Source: Alloascoidea africana (Eukaryota; Ascomycota; Alloascoideomycetes; Alloascoideales; Alloascoideaceae). From it: DNA of 64,000 nucleotides. The position numbers and the translations under genes are program-made. The stretch spans positions 186,001 through 250,000 of the forward strand of contig JAKTTT010000029.1 of the NCBI GenBank assembly GCA_030581615.1, read 5' to 3'. Positions 32,323-42,672 of the stretch are shown one piece after another (positions within the stretch are counted from its first letter, which is position 1; every line of letters begins with the position of its first letter). Under the pieces are notes generated by a model. It worked only from the letters and a program-made list of their open reading frames with translations, made no database searches and was not told the DNA's origin.

Positions 32323-32790
32323 TAAGAAGGAAATAGAAGCGTTAATAATGGAAAGATAAAAAAATCGATATGGAATGTAGCAAAGTTTATGGTTTACTAT
32401 GATGTATATGGCACGGTTTTCTGTGTGTGCGTAATAAAATAATACTCTGTCTAGCCGTGCGAAACAAAAGCCGTAGATGGAAACTATAAAGGAACAATGA
32501 TGATGGGGAAAATCTCAGAAAATAGAACGAATCCATTACTAGAGAGAACAAAAAGAAATGCATGATTGATTTTATCTCAGGTAACTTTACTAAACTCCAT
32601 TAAAAAACTCCATAAAAAATATTGCTTCTTAAAAAAGCTCCTTGTGTATTGATCTTCGTAAGCTTGTTTGTTTCTCATGCTGCTAAATCAGTGTGATGAC
32701 TACGCTGTAATAGATTTGTTTAATCATGAGCAGTCAAATAACCCAAAGAAAAAAGAGAACAAAAAAAAATGGGAAATTAAACTTGGGCCT
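32323..32790. other. Convergent intergenic CDC31/GSH1
   Basis: 468 bp between two gene ends, AT-rich with A runs. The ORF at 32668-32946 overlaps the GSH1 3' end and is not supported. Confidence 0.5.
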
Positions 32791-35165
32791 TCAAACCACT
32801 TCACTCACTTGAACCTTTGTTCCATTCATAGACTTCTTCTCATTCACAACTTCATCAATAGGCTTTCCAAGCAGCTCTTCAGAAAACTTCAATCCTGCAA
32901 AAAAATCCACAGTTTCTTCTTCGGTCACTTGTTTCCCACTCTCTAGTCCCACATCAACAATACCTCGGATTGCCTTCAACAGATCATAGTTTATACTGTC
33001 ACTCACAACACTGTCGTGTTTGTAATCAGGATGCTTTAGCACAAAGTCTCGAATCCAATGGGCTGCTGTGGGCAACTCCCCACTGGCTCTCTTTGAAATT
33101 AACTCCAAATAGGAATCGATTACCCGAAGAGCATTCTTTACTGAGGCTTCAGCGTTCGGGTCCTTTGAAGGGCACGGGATTTGAAATTCTTGTGAAACAT
33201 ATTTCCTTACCAGGGGGATAAAGCCGACAAATCTTGCTGATCCATTAATCAATTCGTTAATTGTGAATTTGGAAACTTCGGGAAATCCATTCGATAAGTT
33301 GCCGTTAGAATGGCCATTAGAATTGGAATTTCCATTTGCAAGACCAGCAGCATGGCCATTGGGCTGTCCATTAGCAATATGATGTGCTTGGAATCCATTC
33401 CCATTGGTATGACCATTGGACAAACCATGTCCATTCGTCTTGGAACGTTCACGAACACCAACGGCATTCCTGAAATAGAAATGGTCATTGATTACGGAAT
33501 CTCGTTTATGAGCAGTCTTCATGTTCTCATCGATCAAACTAATAGGCATGTAGAGATTAAGTCGATATTTGAGAATAGCCCTCGCAATGAGAACGATAAA
33601 CACTGAGAAAGCCGCATTCTCGAAATCCGTAATCTGAATCTCCATGGATCGAAACTCGACTCGCCAGCCAATGTTGTGGGGATTTGTTGACTTTGGAGGT
33701 GGTGGCTTAAACCGCACAGTTTGCCAATTGGTGGACTGGATATTCTCAAAGTGGTCGCTCGACTCGGAGTCATCTAGGTTCAGTAATTCAGTGAAGATGA
33801 CGATTGGATCTCGGATAAACAAGTGTGCAAAATGATTTGCCAATGTTTCATCAAAAATAGGCGAGTCCAACAGTTGTTTCTTAATAGGCTCGTTGATTGT
33901 CAACTCAATGTCATTATACTTTGGATCGTAATATCCAAAAGATTTCTCTTTGCTTTCGAAATCAGTTCCCTGAGCATCCCCCAAGAATGAATCTATCGAG
34001 TCATATCGACTTTTTGCAATTGCCCATTTGTTCTCCTTGAGTGGGTCCAAGCCGCGCTCTTCTCTCGTCCGGTCATCAACGGCACCGGCTATAACATTCC
34101 ATCTCACGTCCTGATCAGCCAAGTATCCTCTAAAAATGGGAGCCGCGGCGCTTAGAGAAAGGAGAATTGGTGCTAGAGGCGCTAGAGAATCGTACAGATA
34201 TCTGGCTTCATTTACGTCTGTTGTTTGCATTGTAACCTGGAGGCAAGAACAACCCATACCGAAGCCCATACTATCCATGTAGATGTGGTCAAGAAGAGCT
34301 GCCCCGTCCCTTGCGTTTGAGTCTTCGGGATAAATGTTTCGATCCCAAGGGATTGTCGGGTCCTTGAACGGGGATGGGGTATTGATATCCTTGTAGATGG
34401 GCACGTTCATCGCCACTTTGGACTTTCTCCTTCGCCGGATATTCGCGGTAAGTGTAGGAAACCTAGCATGGAGGTTAATCAGCTCATCGGGCAAAAACAA
34501 ACTTCGTGATACGGGGCCGGAAGGAGGAAAATGCGGAATAGTGAATTGCGAGTCTGCTCCTAAACGAGGAAATGAGGTGATTGTCATTGGGAAAGTGTCT
34601 TCAAAATCTCTCTTGATGTATTGGGTTGCGATGATCCTCCTCTGGGCCATGTTTATTAGAACATAGGCAAACTCTTCCACTTTGGAAGCATCGTATGGAG
34701 AATTTGGGGTTGCCTCCAACATATACCTTCCGTATTCCGGGTGAAACGATATGTTTGCGTCCTCTCCAATCTCAGCGTTAATCTGATCGTTGAGCTCATC
34801 GTGCTCTAACGAGAGATAGCATGCTTTTTTAATAGGGTCGAATTTGACTACCATGTACTCAATCTCATCCCCCCAATAAGGAGCATCATTTGATCGATTA
34901 ATGGAGTCCTTGAAAATATTTATAAGCTGGATGATTCCATGGTGCCGGACATGGTCTGCATAGCTTTGAGCATCGGACCAATGCAGAGGAGTGCCAAGTG
35001 AACTAGGAAGTTATGAATCCAGAAACAAGTTAGTAAAATGATATCATAATCAATCACGATTAGCCGCAAATCATTATCTTGCGAAGCGACCAAGGAAGCA
35101 GCAAAACCGGACATCATGCTTGCGTCTAGCAAGAACGGATTAATATTCACATACAGTAAGCCCAT
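32791..35165 (-). CDS. GSH1: Glutamate-cysteine ligase
   Basis: Joins glutamate and cysteine with ATP, the first and controlled step of glutathione synthesis, in the cytosol. Two exons: 35165-35155 (11 nt only) and 35002-32791, with a 152-nt intron (GTATGT...TACTAAC...CCTAG). The splice gives MGLLSLGTPLHWSD, the standard fungal start. The product is 740 aa; yeast Gsh1 is 678. Key segments: YWGDEIEYMVVKFD, VSFHPEYGRYMLEATP-like block, MDSMGFGMGCSCLQVT and NIGWRVEFRSMEIQ. An insertion of about 50 residues rich in Asn, Gly and His (NGHGLSNGHTNGNG and similar) lies at about 535-585, before FTINELING. The insertion largely accounts for the extra length. Confidence 0.95.
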
Positions 35166-36042
35166 TTGTTGAGTATCGACAGATTTGTCTTAACCGGTAC
35201 GGAAACAGTAAACCAAAAAAGTCCAAGGAGTTATGATATCAGAGGTGGAGTAGATAATTGAAAGCAAAAGAGGGAAGGAAAAAAATTGGGAACAGGAAAG
35301 TTTGTTTAAGGGCTCAGGTTATACTGAGCGGACAAAACAAAGTTCGGACTCTTTCTGCACCGAGTTGCAAGACACAGAGGCAAACTATGGCCTCTATATA
35401 CCAAAATAGACACAGGCACTCTGCCAACGATTTTAGCCAAGAACCAGAGAGAGAAGAAGGAGAAGGGAAAAAAGATCGAAAGAAAAGTAAGCGGACAAAA
35501 AGATTACTAATGCGGTTGGATGCTGTCTCTCGCACTTTTCTTTCAGCTCGCTTTAGGAAGCTGCACCGGTACACCCGCACACCCCCGAGCCGTTTTCGCT
35601 CTGGCGCAAATCTTCACGTGCGATTTCGTGTGTTCCGGGAGTTTGCGGGCGCTGCTCCCGGGCGCTGCTCGTGGGCAGAGGCCATCCTCAGCGACAATGG
35701 CCGTGGTCAGATCATGGGGTGACGGACATGGATGGCTCCATCTCGCAAAAAGAGGCCAGAATGGCGGTGGCAGGACACGCAAAGGCTCATTTGCTGCTCG
35801 TGTGAGCCGTGCCCTGTTGCCGTTAGCAGCCTTTTTTGCCTACACGGGGGTCGATGCTCGAGTCCATGGCGACTCGAAGACAAACACCCGCGCATATATT
35901 AACCTTAAACGGTCAAGATATACAAAGACAGGGCTATCTATAAGATTGGCGATAGAGTGTAAAATAAAGAAACTTCAAAAACTATAGAGGCATCTAAACG
36001 CGAGCGCATAATCGACTCGGCCGGCAAATCCAAATTCTACCT
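35166..36042. promoter_or_regulatory. GSH1 upstream region with TCACGTG
   Basis: 877 bp upstream of GSH1, GC-rich in its middle. TCACGTG lies at 35614-35620, about 450 bp before the ATG. Cbf1/Met4 control of GSH1 through such cores is known in S. cerevisiae; here it is inferred. Two plus-strand ORFs, 35258-35722 and 35520-35987, overlap each other, have low-complexity translations and look like chance products of the GC-rich stretch. Confidence 0.35.
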
Positions 36043-37077
36043 TCACTGGGGGATCTCCAAAGTTAGTTTGCCAGTGGTCTTGCGTCCTTCCAATAGTTTT
36101 GCTGCTTCGGGATAATCTTTCAGGGGGAAAGACACAACGTCCAGCTTCAGTTTGCCCGCCTCCAGTAGTTGTAAAAGCTCCTGGCTGTAGTGATCCCACT
36201 CTTCCTTCACCGCCAGATAGTTGAACAATGTGGGTCTCAGAATCTTCAAGTTCTTGGGTGTCAGCTTAAACAGGTTCACTGGCTCAACCACGCCGCTTGC
36301 GTTACCAAAGGACACAAAAGTACCCTTTCTTGCAAGAGATTCATAGGTAATGTCGAATGTCGACTTGCCTACGCTATCGAACGACGCAATGACGCCTTTC
36401 CCGTTGGTAATTTCTTTCACTCTTGCAACTGTATCCTCGGTTGTATAATTAATCACGTACTCTGCTCCATTCTTTTTCGCAAGTTCAGCCTTCTCGGGTG
36501 TCGAAACGGTACCAATTACATGGGCTCCTCTTTGGGAGATCAATTGGTCAAGCAAAAGTCCTACTCCGCCAGCAGCAGCATGGACAAGAATGTAATCGTC
36601 TTTTTGAACGTTGTATGATTCGGTTATGAGAGTCAGCGCAGTCAATGCTTGTAAAAAAAGGCTTCCGTAGAGTTTTAGACCCTCGTCATCCGTATCTGGA
36701 GGCAGCTTAATCACTTTAACATTTTGCACTATATCGACTTTCGAATACTGGGCAAATGACCCAGGGCCCAAATAAGCAACTTTATCGCCAGGGGTATAAA
36801 ACTCTGAAGCCTTGTCTCCAACGGCAACAACGACCCCGGATGCCTCACGTCCCAAAACATAGGGCTTTTCCGAATCGTAGATCCCAACTCTGAAGTACTT
36901 TTCAATGAAGTTTATCCCCGCGTATCTATTCTTGACGATAATCTCATTTTCCGAGATGATCTTAGGGGTTGGAATGTCTTGGTATTGGAGCACGTCATAG
37001 CCTCCTGTTTGATCAACAGCTGTGAGGACAAGTGCTTTTTGCAATTCTGGTATTTCAAAACTGGTAGAAGAGGCCAT
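36043..37077 (-). CDS. ZTA1: NADPH quinone oxidoreductase, zeta-crystallin type
   Basis: Medium-chain reductase that reduces quinones and enones with NADPH. A 344-aa intronless ORF (yeast Zta1 is 334 aa). Seen: GroES-like N-terminal half (NRYAGINFIEKYFRVGIY, LGREASGVVVAVG), the NADPH-binding motif AAAGGVGLLLDQL (about 165-177), and the C-terminal KTTGKLTLEIPQ. There are no zinc-ligand cysteines, as expected for this subfamily. An AGGGG stress-element core at 37130-37134 lies about 55 bp upstream. Confidence 0.95.
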   Translation of the reverse strand: MASSTSFEIPELQKALVLTAVDQTGGYDVLQYQDIPTPKIISENEIIVKNRYAGINFIEKYFRVGIYDSEKPYVLGREASGVVVAVGDKASEFYTPGDKVAYLGPGSFAQYSKVDIVQNVKVIKLPPDTDDEGLKLYGSLFLQALTALTLITESYNVQKDDYILVHAAAGGVGLLLDQLISQRGAHVIGTVSTPEKAELAKKNGAEYVINYTTEDTVARVKEITNGKGVIASFDSVGKSTFDITYESLARKGTFVSFGNASGVVEPVNLFKLTPKNLKILRPTLFNYLAVKEEWDHYSQELLQLLEAGKLKLDVVSFPLKDYPEAAKLLEGRKTTGKLTLEIPQ

Positions 37078-37675
37078 TGTTTTCTAATTCTCCTTTGTAT
37101 CAAAAGTTGGTTCCTTTAGACAAAAGCGTAGGGGCTGTTTGAGATGAAATATCCTCTTTTATAGTGGGGTACGGTTTTTGTGTATTAGTAAGGAGAATTA
37201 GGTGATTCCCCGGTGATATCAGGTATGTGATCCCCGATATAGCAAACAAATCTCATCATTTTGCTAAACTTTCCCATCATGTTTCCACCAAAACCATACA
37301 ATTTTCTAATACTATTGAACAAAAACAGTAGAATTTTTTTAAAAAGTGTCTATAATACAGGGATCTCAAGAGGAGAGTAAGAACACAAATGGAAGTGGAA
37401 GATTGGACCCCAATTGACCCAGAATAAAACTCAATCACAAAGTTACAATCATATTTAACAATTTTATCATCCCCCTAGATCACATTTTCCTTGTCCATCA
37501 TCTCCATGTCTGTGTTTAGTATGGCATCGCAGATACCCGACTGGTTCTTCTTTTTCTTCTTTGCCTGCTTGCCATACACCCATACATACACACCACCACA
37601 CTTTGCGTGTGAGCTTCAACTTTTCTCTGGTTGAAACTGACAATAAATATCAACACGTTCAGCAGCATCCGAATA
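37078..37675. other. Divergent ZTA1/LSM7 intergenic region
   Basis: 598 bp serving both promoters. CCCC/GGGG-containing stress-element-like cores lie near the ZTA1 side (AGGGG at 37130). The plus ORF that opens at 37561 runs into the LSM7 first intron and is not coding. Confidence 0.45.
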
Positions 37676-38358
37676 ATGGAAGGAGTAAGTATGTTTGTAG
37701 AATTGGTTATTGTGAAAGGATGAATACACCATTTTTCGACTCTAAAAGATTTTCCATTGTGAAAATTGATCAGGAACATGACCATAGCTTAGTCAATAAT
37801 GAAGGTCTAACATATCAATAGCAGCAACAACGTAACAGGTCACATAACAAGAGACAAGATCGTGGAGGGCGAGGAGGAAATAGGCCCAGACAACAACATC
37901 AGCAACAGCAACAACAGCAGCAGCAACAGGGCAGGACACCAAGGACCAAGGAAGCCATTCTGGATCTTTCAAAATTTCGAGATCAAAAAATCCGTGTCAA
38001 ATTTGTTGGTGGTCGTCAAAGTAAGCGTTATATCTGTAGTTTTGAGCCGATCATATCTAACATTTTGATGATTACAAAGTTGTGGGCACTCTAAAGGGAT
38101 ATGACCAATTGATGAATTTGGTTATGGATGATGTCGTGGAGACTTTAAGAGGTAAGAAAACGTCTTTTTGCATGTGCTCTTGTGATAGTTCTAATATGGA
38201 GCTATACTTTAGATCCCGATGATGAAACTGTACTACTTGAGCAAACAAGAGAATTGGGATTGGTCGTGGTACGTGGACCACTCCTACTCACAATATCACC
38301 TTTGGATGGAAGCATGATTATAGATAATCCGTATGCCCAGGCTGGCGAAGATAGTTAA
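37676..38358 (+). CDS. LSM7: U6 snRNA-associated Sm-like protein Lsm7, four exons
   Basis: Subunit of the Lsm2-8 ring on U6 snRNA and the Lsm1-7 ring for mRNA decay. Exons: 37676-37684 (9 nt, MEG), 37822-38020, 38080-38151, 38213-38358. Introns are 137, 59 and 61 nt (GTAAGT, GTAAGC, GTAAGA; CTAAC or CTAAT before AG). The product is 141 aa against 115 in S. cerevisiae. The Sm1 motif (KIRVKFVGGR, then IVGTLKGYDQLMNLVMDD) spans the second splice junction; Sm2 is LGLVVVRGPLLLTIS. The N-terminal 45 residues are basic and Gln-rich with RGG-like repeats. The 9-nt first exon is forced: it is the only ATG in that frame after the preceding stop. Confidence 0.9.
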
Positions 38359-38551
38359 AAGCACTCAAACTGGCTAATGATTCTACATGTATAATAATTC
38401 AACTTTTTTTTTTCTTTTTTCTTTCGAAATGATTTGAATAGCTGCTCCAACTTTGATTACGATCATTATTCCCGAAAAGAGAAAGCAATCCTAAAAAACC
38501 AAAAAAAAAAAAAAAAAACATCTTTTTTCACTTTCTATGATCAGCAAATTC

Positions 38552-39865
38552 CTACAAACATTTTGAATGTATCAAGCCAGGGTTTTCTTTCCATTCTTCA
38601 GAACTAACCCACATTCTTTTAAACGTGCTTAGTCCTGCCAATATAGATCCTCCAATCCAGGTACTGTACTTTCTTTCAGGAGGTGCGAATATCTTAATTT
38701 TGGTTCCCTTTGGAGACAGTAGTCTCAGTTCTGTGAGAACACGGTCTGCAAAGTTTCTAGTCAGTGTAGTGCCCCCCGAAAGAATGATGCTCGTGTACAA
38801 TCCAGATCTGAGGTCCATATCTGTCCTGTTTATGGAATCTGTGACCATTTGATGGACACCGCTAAACTCGGACCCTATAATCTCAGGGTTGAATAGAATC
38901 TCCGTTGATCTAAATCGTTCAGTTCCAAGAGTAATCACTTTTCCGTCCGGTAGTTTAAACGATTCTGTAGCAGAGGATGATTTTATCGGGCCCCATTCGC
39001 GTTCTTCTCTTCTTGGATCCAAAGATATGTAACACAGTTTCTCCTTGATCATGCGAACGGTTTCTTTTTCCGCAGAGGTTTGTAAAAGGTACCCATTCTT
39101 CCTAAGCAGAAGTTGTAAGTGTTCTGTGACATCTCTGCCTGCAATGTCGATTCTCTGTATCGAAGAAGGGATTGAGAAGCCCTCGTACACTGGAACAGAA
39201 TGGGTAACGCCGTCTCCTGAATCGAGCACGAGTCCCGTGGTTCTTCCAGAGCTGTAAAGTGAAAGTACAGCCTGGATGGAAAAATAGAGCGCGGGGACGT
39301 TAAAAGTCTCGAAGAAAATCTGGGCACATTGCTCTCTATTTGACCTGGGGTTCAAAGGTGCCTCTGTTAACAACACGGGATGATCCTCCGCGCTAGTCTT
39401 TAGATCCGTCGTGTAAATGGACTGCCATATAAGCTCCATGTCTTCCCAGTCAGTGACTATTCCATGCTCGATCGGATACCGCAGTTTAAGAAGCCCCCGT
39501 ATGCTTTGTGCGTTGTTGCCTATAAAATTGTCACCTTCAAGCGCACCTGCCATAACCCTTGAATACTTTGGCCGACCGACACTAATCCCAAAAAGTTAAA
39601 CATAAGCAAAATAAAAGTTTCAAATTGATCGAATCTACATACATTGAAGAAGCAAAACATTTTGGCTGTTCTTCCCCTGCAAACCCAGCTTTCGTCGTGC
39701 CAGAGCCCTAACATGAAAAAAGGGATAAGGTCAGGATTTCTGTGCTTTTGTGAAAGACCTCGGGACAGCAAACAGAGCCGATAATTATAAAAACAAAAAA
39801 ATACATGATTGCCATACATTGTCTATCACTATGGGCTGGTTAAGCAAGACGTTACTCTCCTCCAT
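38552..39865 (-). CDS. ARP1: Actin-related protein 1 (centractin)
   Basis: Forms the short filament of dynactin, which links dynein to cargo and the cell cortex for spindle positioning. Exons: 39865-39818, 39707-39643, 39581-38552; introns of 110 and 61 nt. The product is 380 aa, as expected. The splices restore [19 protein letters not shown] (nucleotide loop) and [48 protein letters not shown] and [20 protein letters not shown] identify Arp1 rather than actin or Arp2/3. It faces LSM7 tail to tail across 193 bp that include an 18-base A run (38501-38518). Confidence 0.95.
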
Positions 39866-39934
39866 TCCGGATCCCTCCCGTGTGAACTGTGTGTATAATG
39901 TTGAATGGGAGGTTGAGAGGTGCACGGGGGTTAG

Positions 39935-40396
39935 CTACAGCGCCAAAACGAAAAGCGCGGCCACGAGAAAAACGCCCAAAACAGCATGGTCGGTTACCCG
40001 GCCCGTGGCAGGAACGGCTGCGTTGGAGCTGTTGCCCGACTTACTGCTGTTCCCCATGGTCTTGGGCTTCTTAGTCTTGGGCTTCTTGGTTTTTGTTTTG
40101 GTCTTCTTTTTGGTCTTCGTTTTGACAGTCACAGCCTTGACCTGTTCGTCCCAGGAGCTTCCGCTTTGGGTGCTAGCTGCGTTCTTCACAGACTGGAGCC
40201 CTAGGGTAGAAATGGGTCCAATTTCAACAATCCCGTTTCCAATAGTCTTGGCAGTTTGTTTCTCCTCTCCTTCGACTGGAACATTTCTCACGGATATTGG
40301 TTCCAGTTCCTGAGCTTGGCCCAGCGCCAAGAACTGAGACGTAAACCCGAGCTCTATAACCAACAGTAGATAACCAGCAGTGGGGACAAATTTCAT
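39935..40396 (-). CDS. Putative small GPI-anchored cell-surface protein
   Basis: A 153-aa protein from ATG 40396, preferred because it begins directly with a signal peptide (MKFVPTAGYLLLVIELGF). An upstream in-frame ATG at 40444 would add 16 residues. The middle is acidic, then a Lys/Thr/Pro repeat block (KTKTKKKTKTKTKKPKTKK, about 105-123). The end has SSNAAVPA and a hydrophobic tail LGVFLVAALFVLAL, the layout of a GPI signal. I know no homologue. The Lys-rich block is odd for a wall protein and could bind polyanions. It lies 69 bp upstream of ARP1 on the same strand. Confidence 0.65.
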   Translation of the reverse strand: MKFVPTAGYLLLVIELGFTSQFLALGQAQELEPISVRNVPVEGEEKQTAKTIGNGIVEIGPISTLGLQSVKNAASTQSGSSWDEQVKAVTVKTKTKKKTKTKTKKPKTKKPKTMGNSSKSGNSSNAAVPATGRVTDHAVLGVFLVAALFVLAL

Positions 40397-41273
40397 GGTA
40401 AAGCTACTGAAATATCTCTCTATCCTGAAAATTTGGATCAGCAAAATGCTCGACTCTTTAAATGCGGAACATTCTTTCCTTCATATACTCTTTTTCGGGG
40501 AAATGACCTGCGTACGCCTCCTGAGAACACTTGGTAGCGAGAGCCCAGGATCACCTCTGTATTGCCGCATTGTGTCCTCCCCAAAAGCACCGAACATTCT
40601 CAGAAGCAAATTTCATCACCCTCCTATTGCAGACCCTGCCTACACTGTAGGTTAAATGACATATCAGACACCACTGCCCAACTGACCAGTTTCGGGGATA
40701 TACTTGGCTATAAAGCTTGGTTTATGAGTTTCTTACTATCTACGAGCGCGTAGTAGAGGTGTAGCATCCCAAAACGGACATGTGCAGTACAATATCCTAG
40801 CCCTCTCCAATTCTAATAGAAACCAGAATTGATCTTCCCTAAATGCTAGCTATTGTCCCTTGTTCCATAGCTATAAAGGACCCTTATGTATGTCGTGAGG
40901 GTGGGTTTCGATATTCAAATTGTTTACTCGTGGGTTTTAGATTTCTTCTAAGACTTTTACTCAGTTTTTGAAGTTAAATGTAAATAGCCTTTTCTATTAG
41001 ATACTATCTCGCGTATAGCCACTTTTGTGTGATTAACCATACGGCTCGCTTTGACACATTCTCAAAATCCAATGTTGGTAAGTATCGCATGGCAGAAAAT
41101 TAGAATAAGTGTTTCCTATTGTATATATAATACCGCATTTGTCGTATCTGCAGGTCCCAAACTTTCCTATTTTATCCTTTCTCATTGTCCAAGTGAAAAA
41201 AAAGGAGTCTGTGAGTCTTCACAAGATGTTAGAAATTGCTCTTATTTCGTATCTTTTTCATTTTGTCAAAAAT
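40397..41273. other. Gene-poor stretch
   Basis: 877 bp between the GPI-type gene and the F-box-like remnant. Only short, uneven ORFs; the one at 41051-41332 overlaps the remnant in antisense. No RNA gene recognised. Confidence 0.45.
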
Positions 41274-42672
41274 TCAAACAAAGAATAAGTAGTCCAATTC
41301 AACCAGTCTACCTAGTTTTGTGTTTCTGCTGAGTTTATTCTGGTCTATCGCCATAGAGTACATGAGAAGATCTGTATCAAGAACAGGCAAAGTTCGATCA
41401 TTGGCTTTTAACATTTCCAATTCGTTTGTATAGGTATCGAGAATACAAAGCGCAGTTCCCATGTCAAATGGGAGAGGCATGTATCGATTATCGGGGGAAA
41501 TTTTGATATTCTCAGAAAGCACGATATTCAGTCCATTAAAATCATAGGTCATATAAGTTTCATAACTCCAAGCCCCCTCTCTGCCTTGAACTTCCAAGAT
41601 ATCTTCAATCGGTATACACTGAATTTTCTTTTTATCTTTCGCAATCACAAATAAATGATTATTTGTTGATTGTATTTTAGCGAATCTTTCACTTAAAAAA
41701 CCAAACTTACTAGTCACATGCTTGCCATCATGTCTATTTACTATAATCAGGTCTTCAAAAATTCCGCTGTTAAATCTGGCAGCAACCAGAAAAACAAAAT
41801 TTTCATTGCATGCCATACCTATTACTATATGGCATGTTGAATTAATACCAGGGTAGGTGTCAATAGAAACGGCCCAGTAAGAGATTTTTAACGGAAAATT
41901 TATCATACACGTGGTTGCATGATAATTCCAGTATTCTATCTTCGCCATATCTGAGCATAGTGTGAAACTTGCCGTAGGATATTCCATAACCGCATGGAAC
42001 AGCAGCCTAGTCAGTTTTACTAAAGAGCATGTGTATGTTAGATAGTAGGACCCATAAATATAAAAAACAATACACTATACAAGGGCAGAAAATAGTCGTT
42101 TAACAAGCACGTTTGAATCATATTAAAACTCAAAATATCTGGGATTTTGGCATAGAAAGATTCCTTTTTGTTGCCTAAATAAGTGCACAATCTGCTCCCT
42201 TTAACGTCCACGACAAACCACAAGTTATTGACCCAATTTGATTGTGTATCTTTCGTGTTTTCCCTAACAAGAACACATGATCCCGAAAATGAAGCTTCAC
42301 AAAGAACTGAAACATAACTTTTGCCAGTCAAGTTTGCAATGATTGGTTTAGGGCACATTGATACGCCGGGAATTATTTCCCCCTGGTGAAGAATATGCTC
42401 TCTTTGAGAGATTTTGAATGAGATTTCAATATAACTTTTTTGGGAAGAAATCTCGCTGCTCTTAATCTCAACACTTGTTTCCATGTTTCGTTGGCTTTTT
42501 TGAGGATGAATTTACTTTCTTTCTCTTGTCACATCTCATGAAGTAGCGATTCGTTAAAGAATAGATCCATTGGACGACAAGTTTGTGAAAGATGGGAAGC
42601 CTCGGTAATAGTGAGGCAAGAACAGAGCTTTAACAGAATTTCTACTGGTAGCTTCAAAATCAGTGCAGACAT
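41274..42672 (-). pseudogene. F-box-like gene, apparently broken
   Basis: The first piece, 42672-42529, encodes 47 residues starting MSALILKLPVEILLKLCSCL, a good F-box (LPVEILLKL, then LSQTCR). Its frame stops at 42529. The next piece, 42484-42038, is open in another frame and reads METSVEIKSS onward. A good intron follows: GTATAG, ATCTAAC branch site, ...GACTAG, joining NDYFLPL to LLFHAV and the last piece (from about 42010 to 41274). That C-terminal part is about 245 residues of strand-rich repeats, beta-propeller-like. I found no plausible intron between the F-box and the second piece. The region is therefore either a decayed F-box gene or an intact two-exon gene next to an F-box relic. 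Function unknown. Confidence 0.5.

Noticed and set aside
35258-35987. Two overlapping plus-strand ORFs (154 and 155 aa) upstream of GSH1
   Set aside because: They overlap each other, have biased low-complexity translations and lie in a GC-rich promoter. No splice signals or family resemblance.
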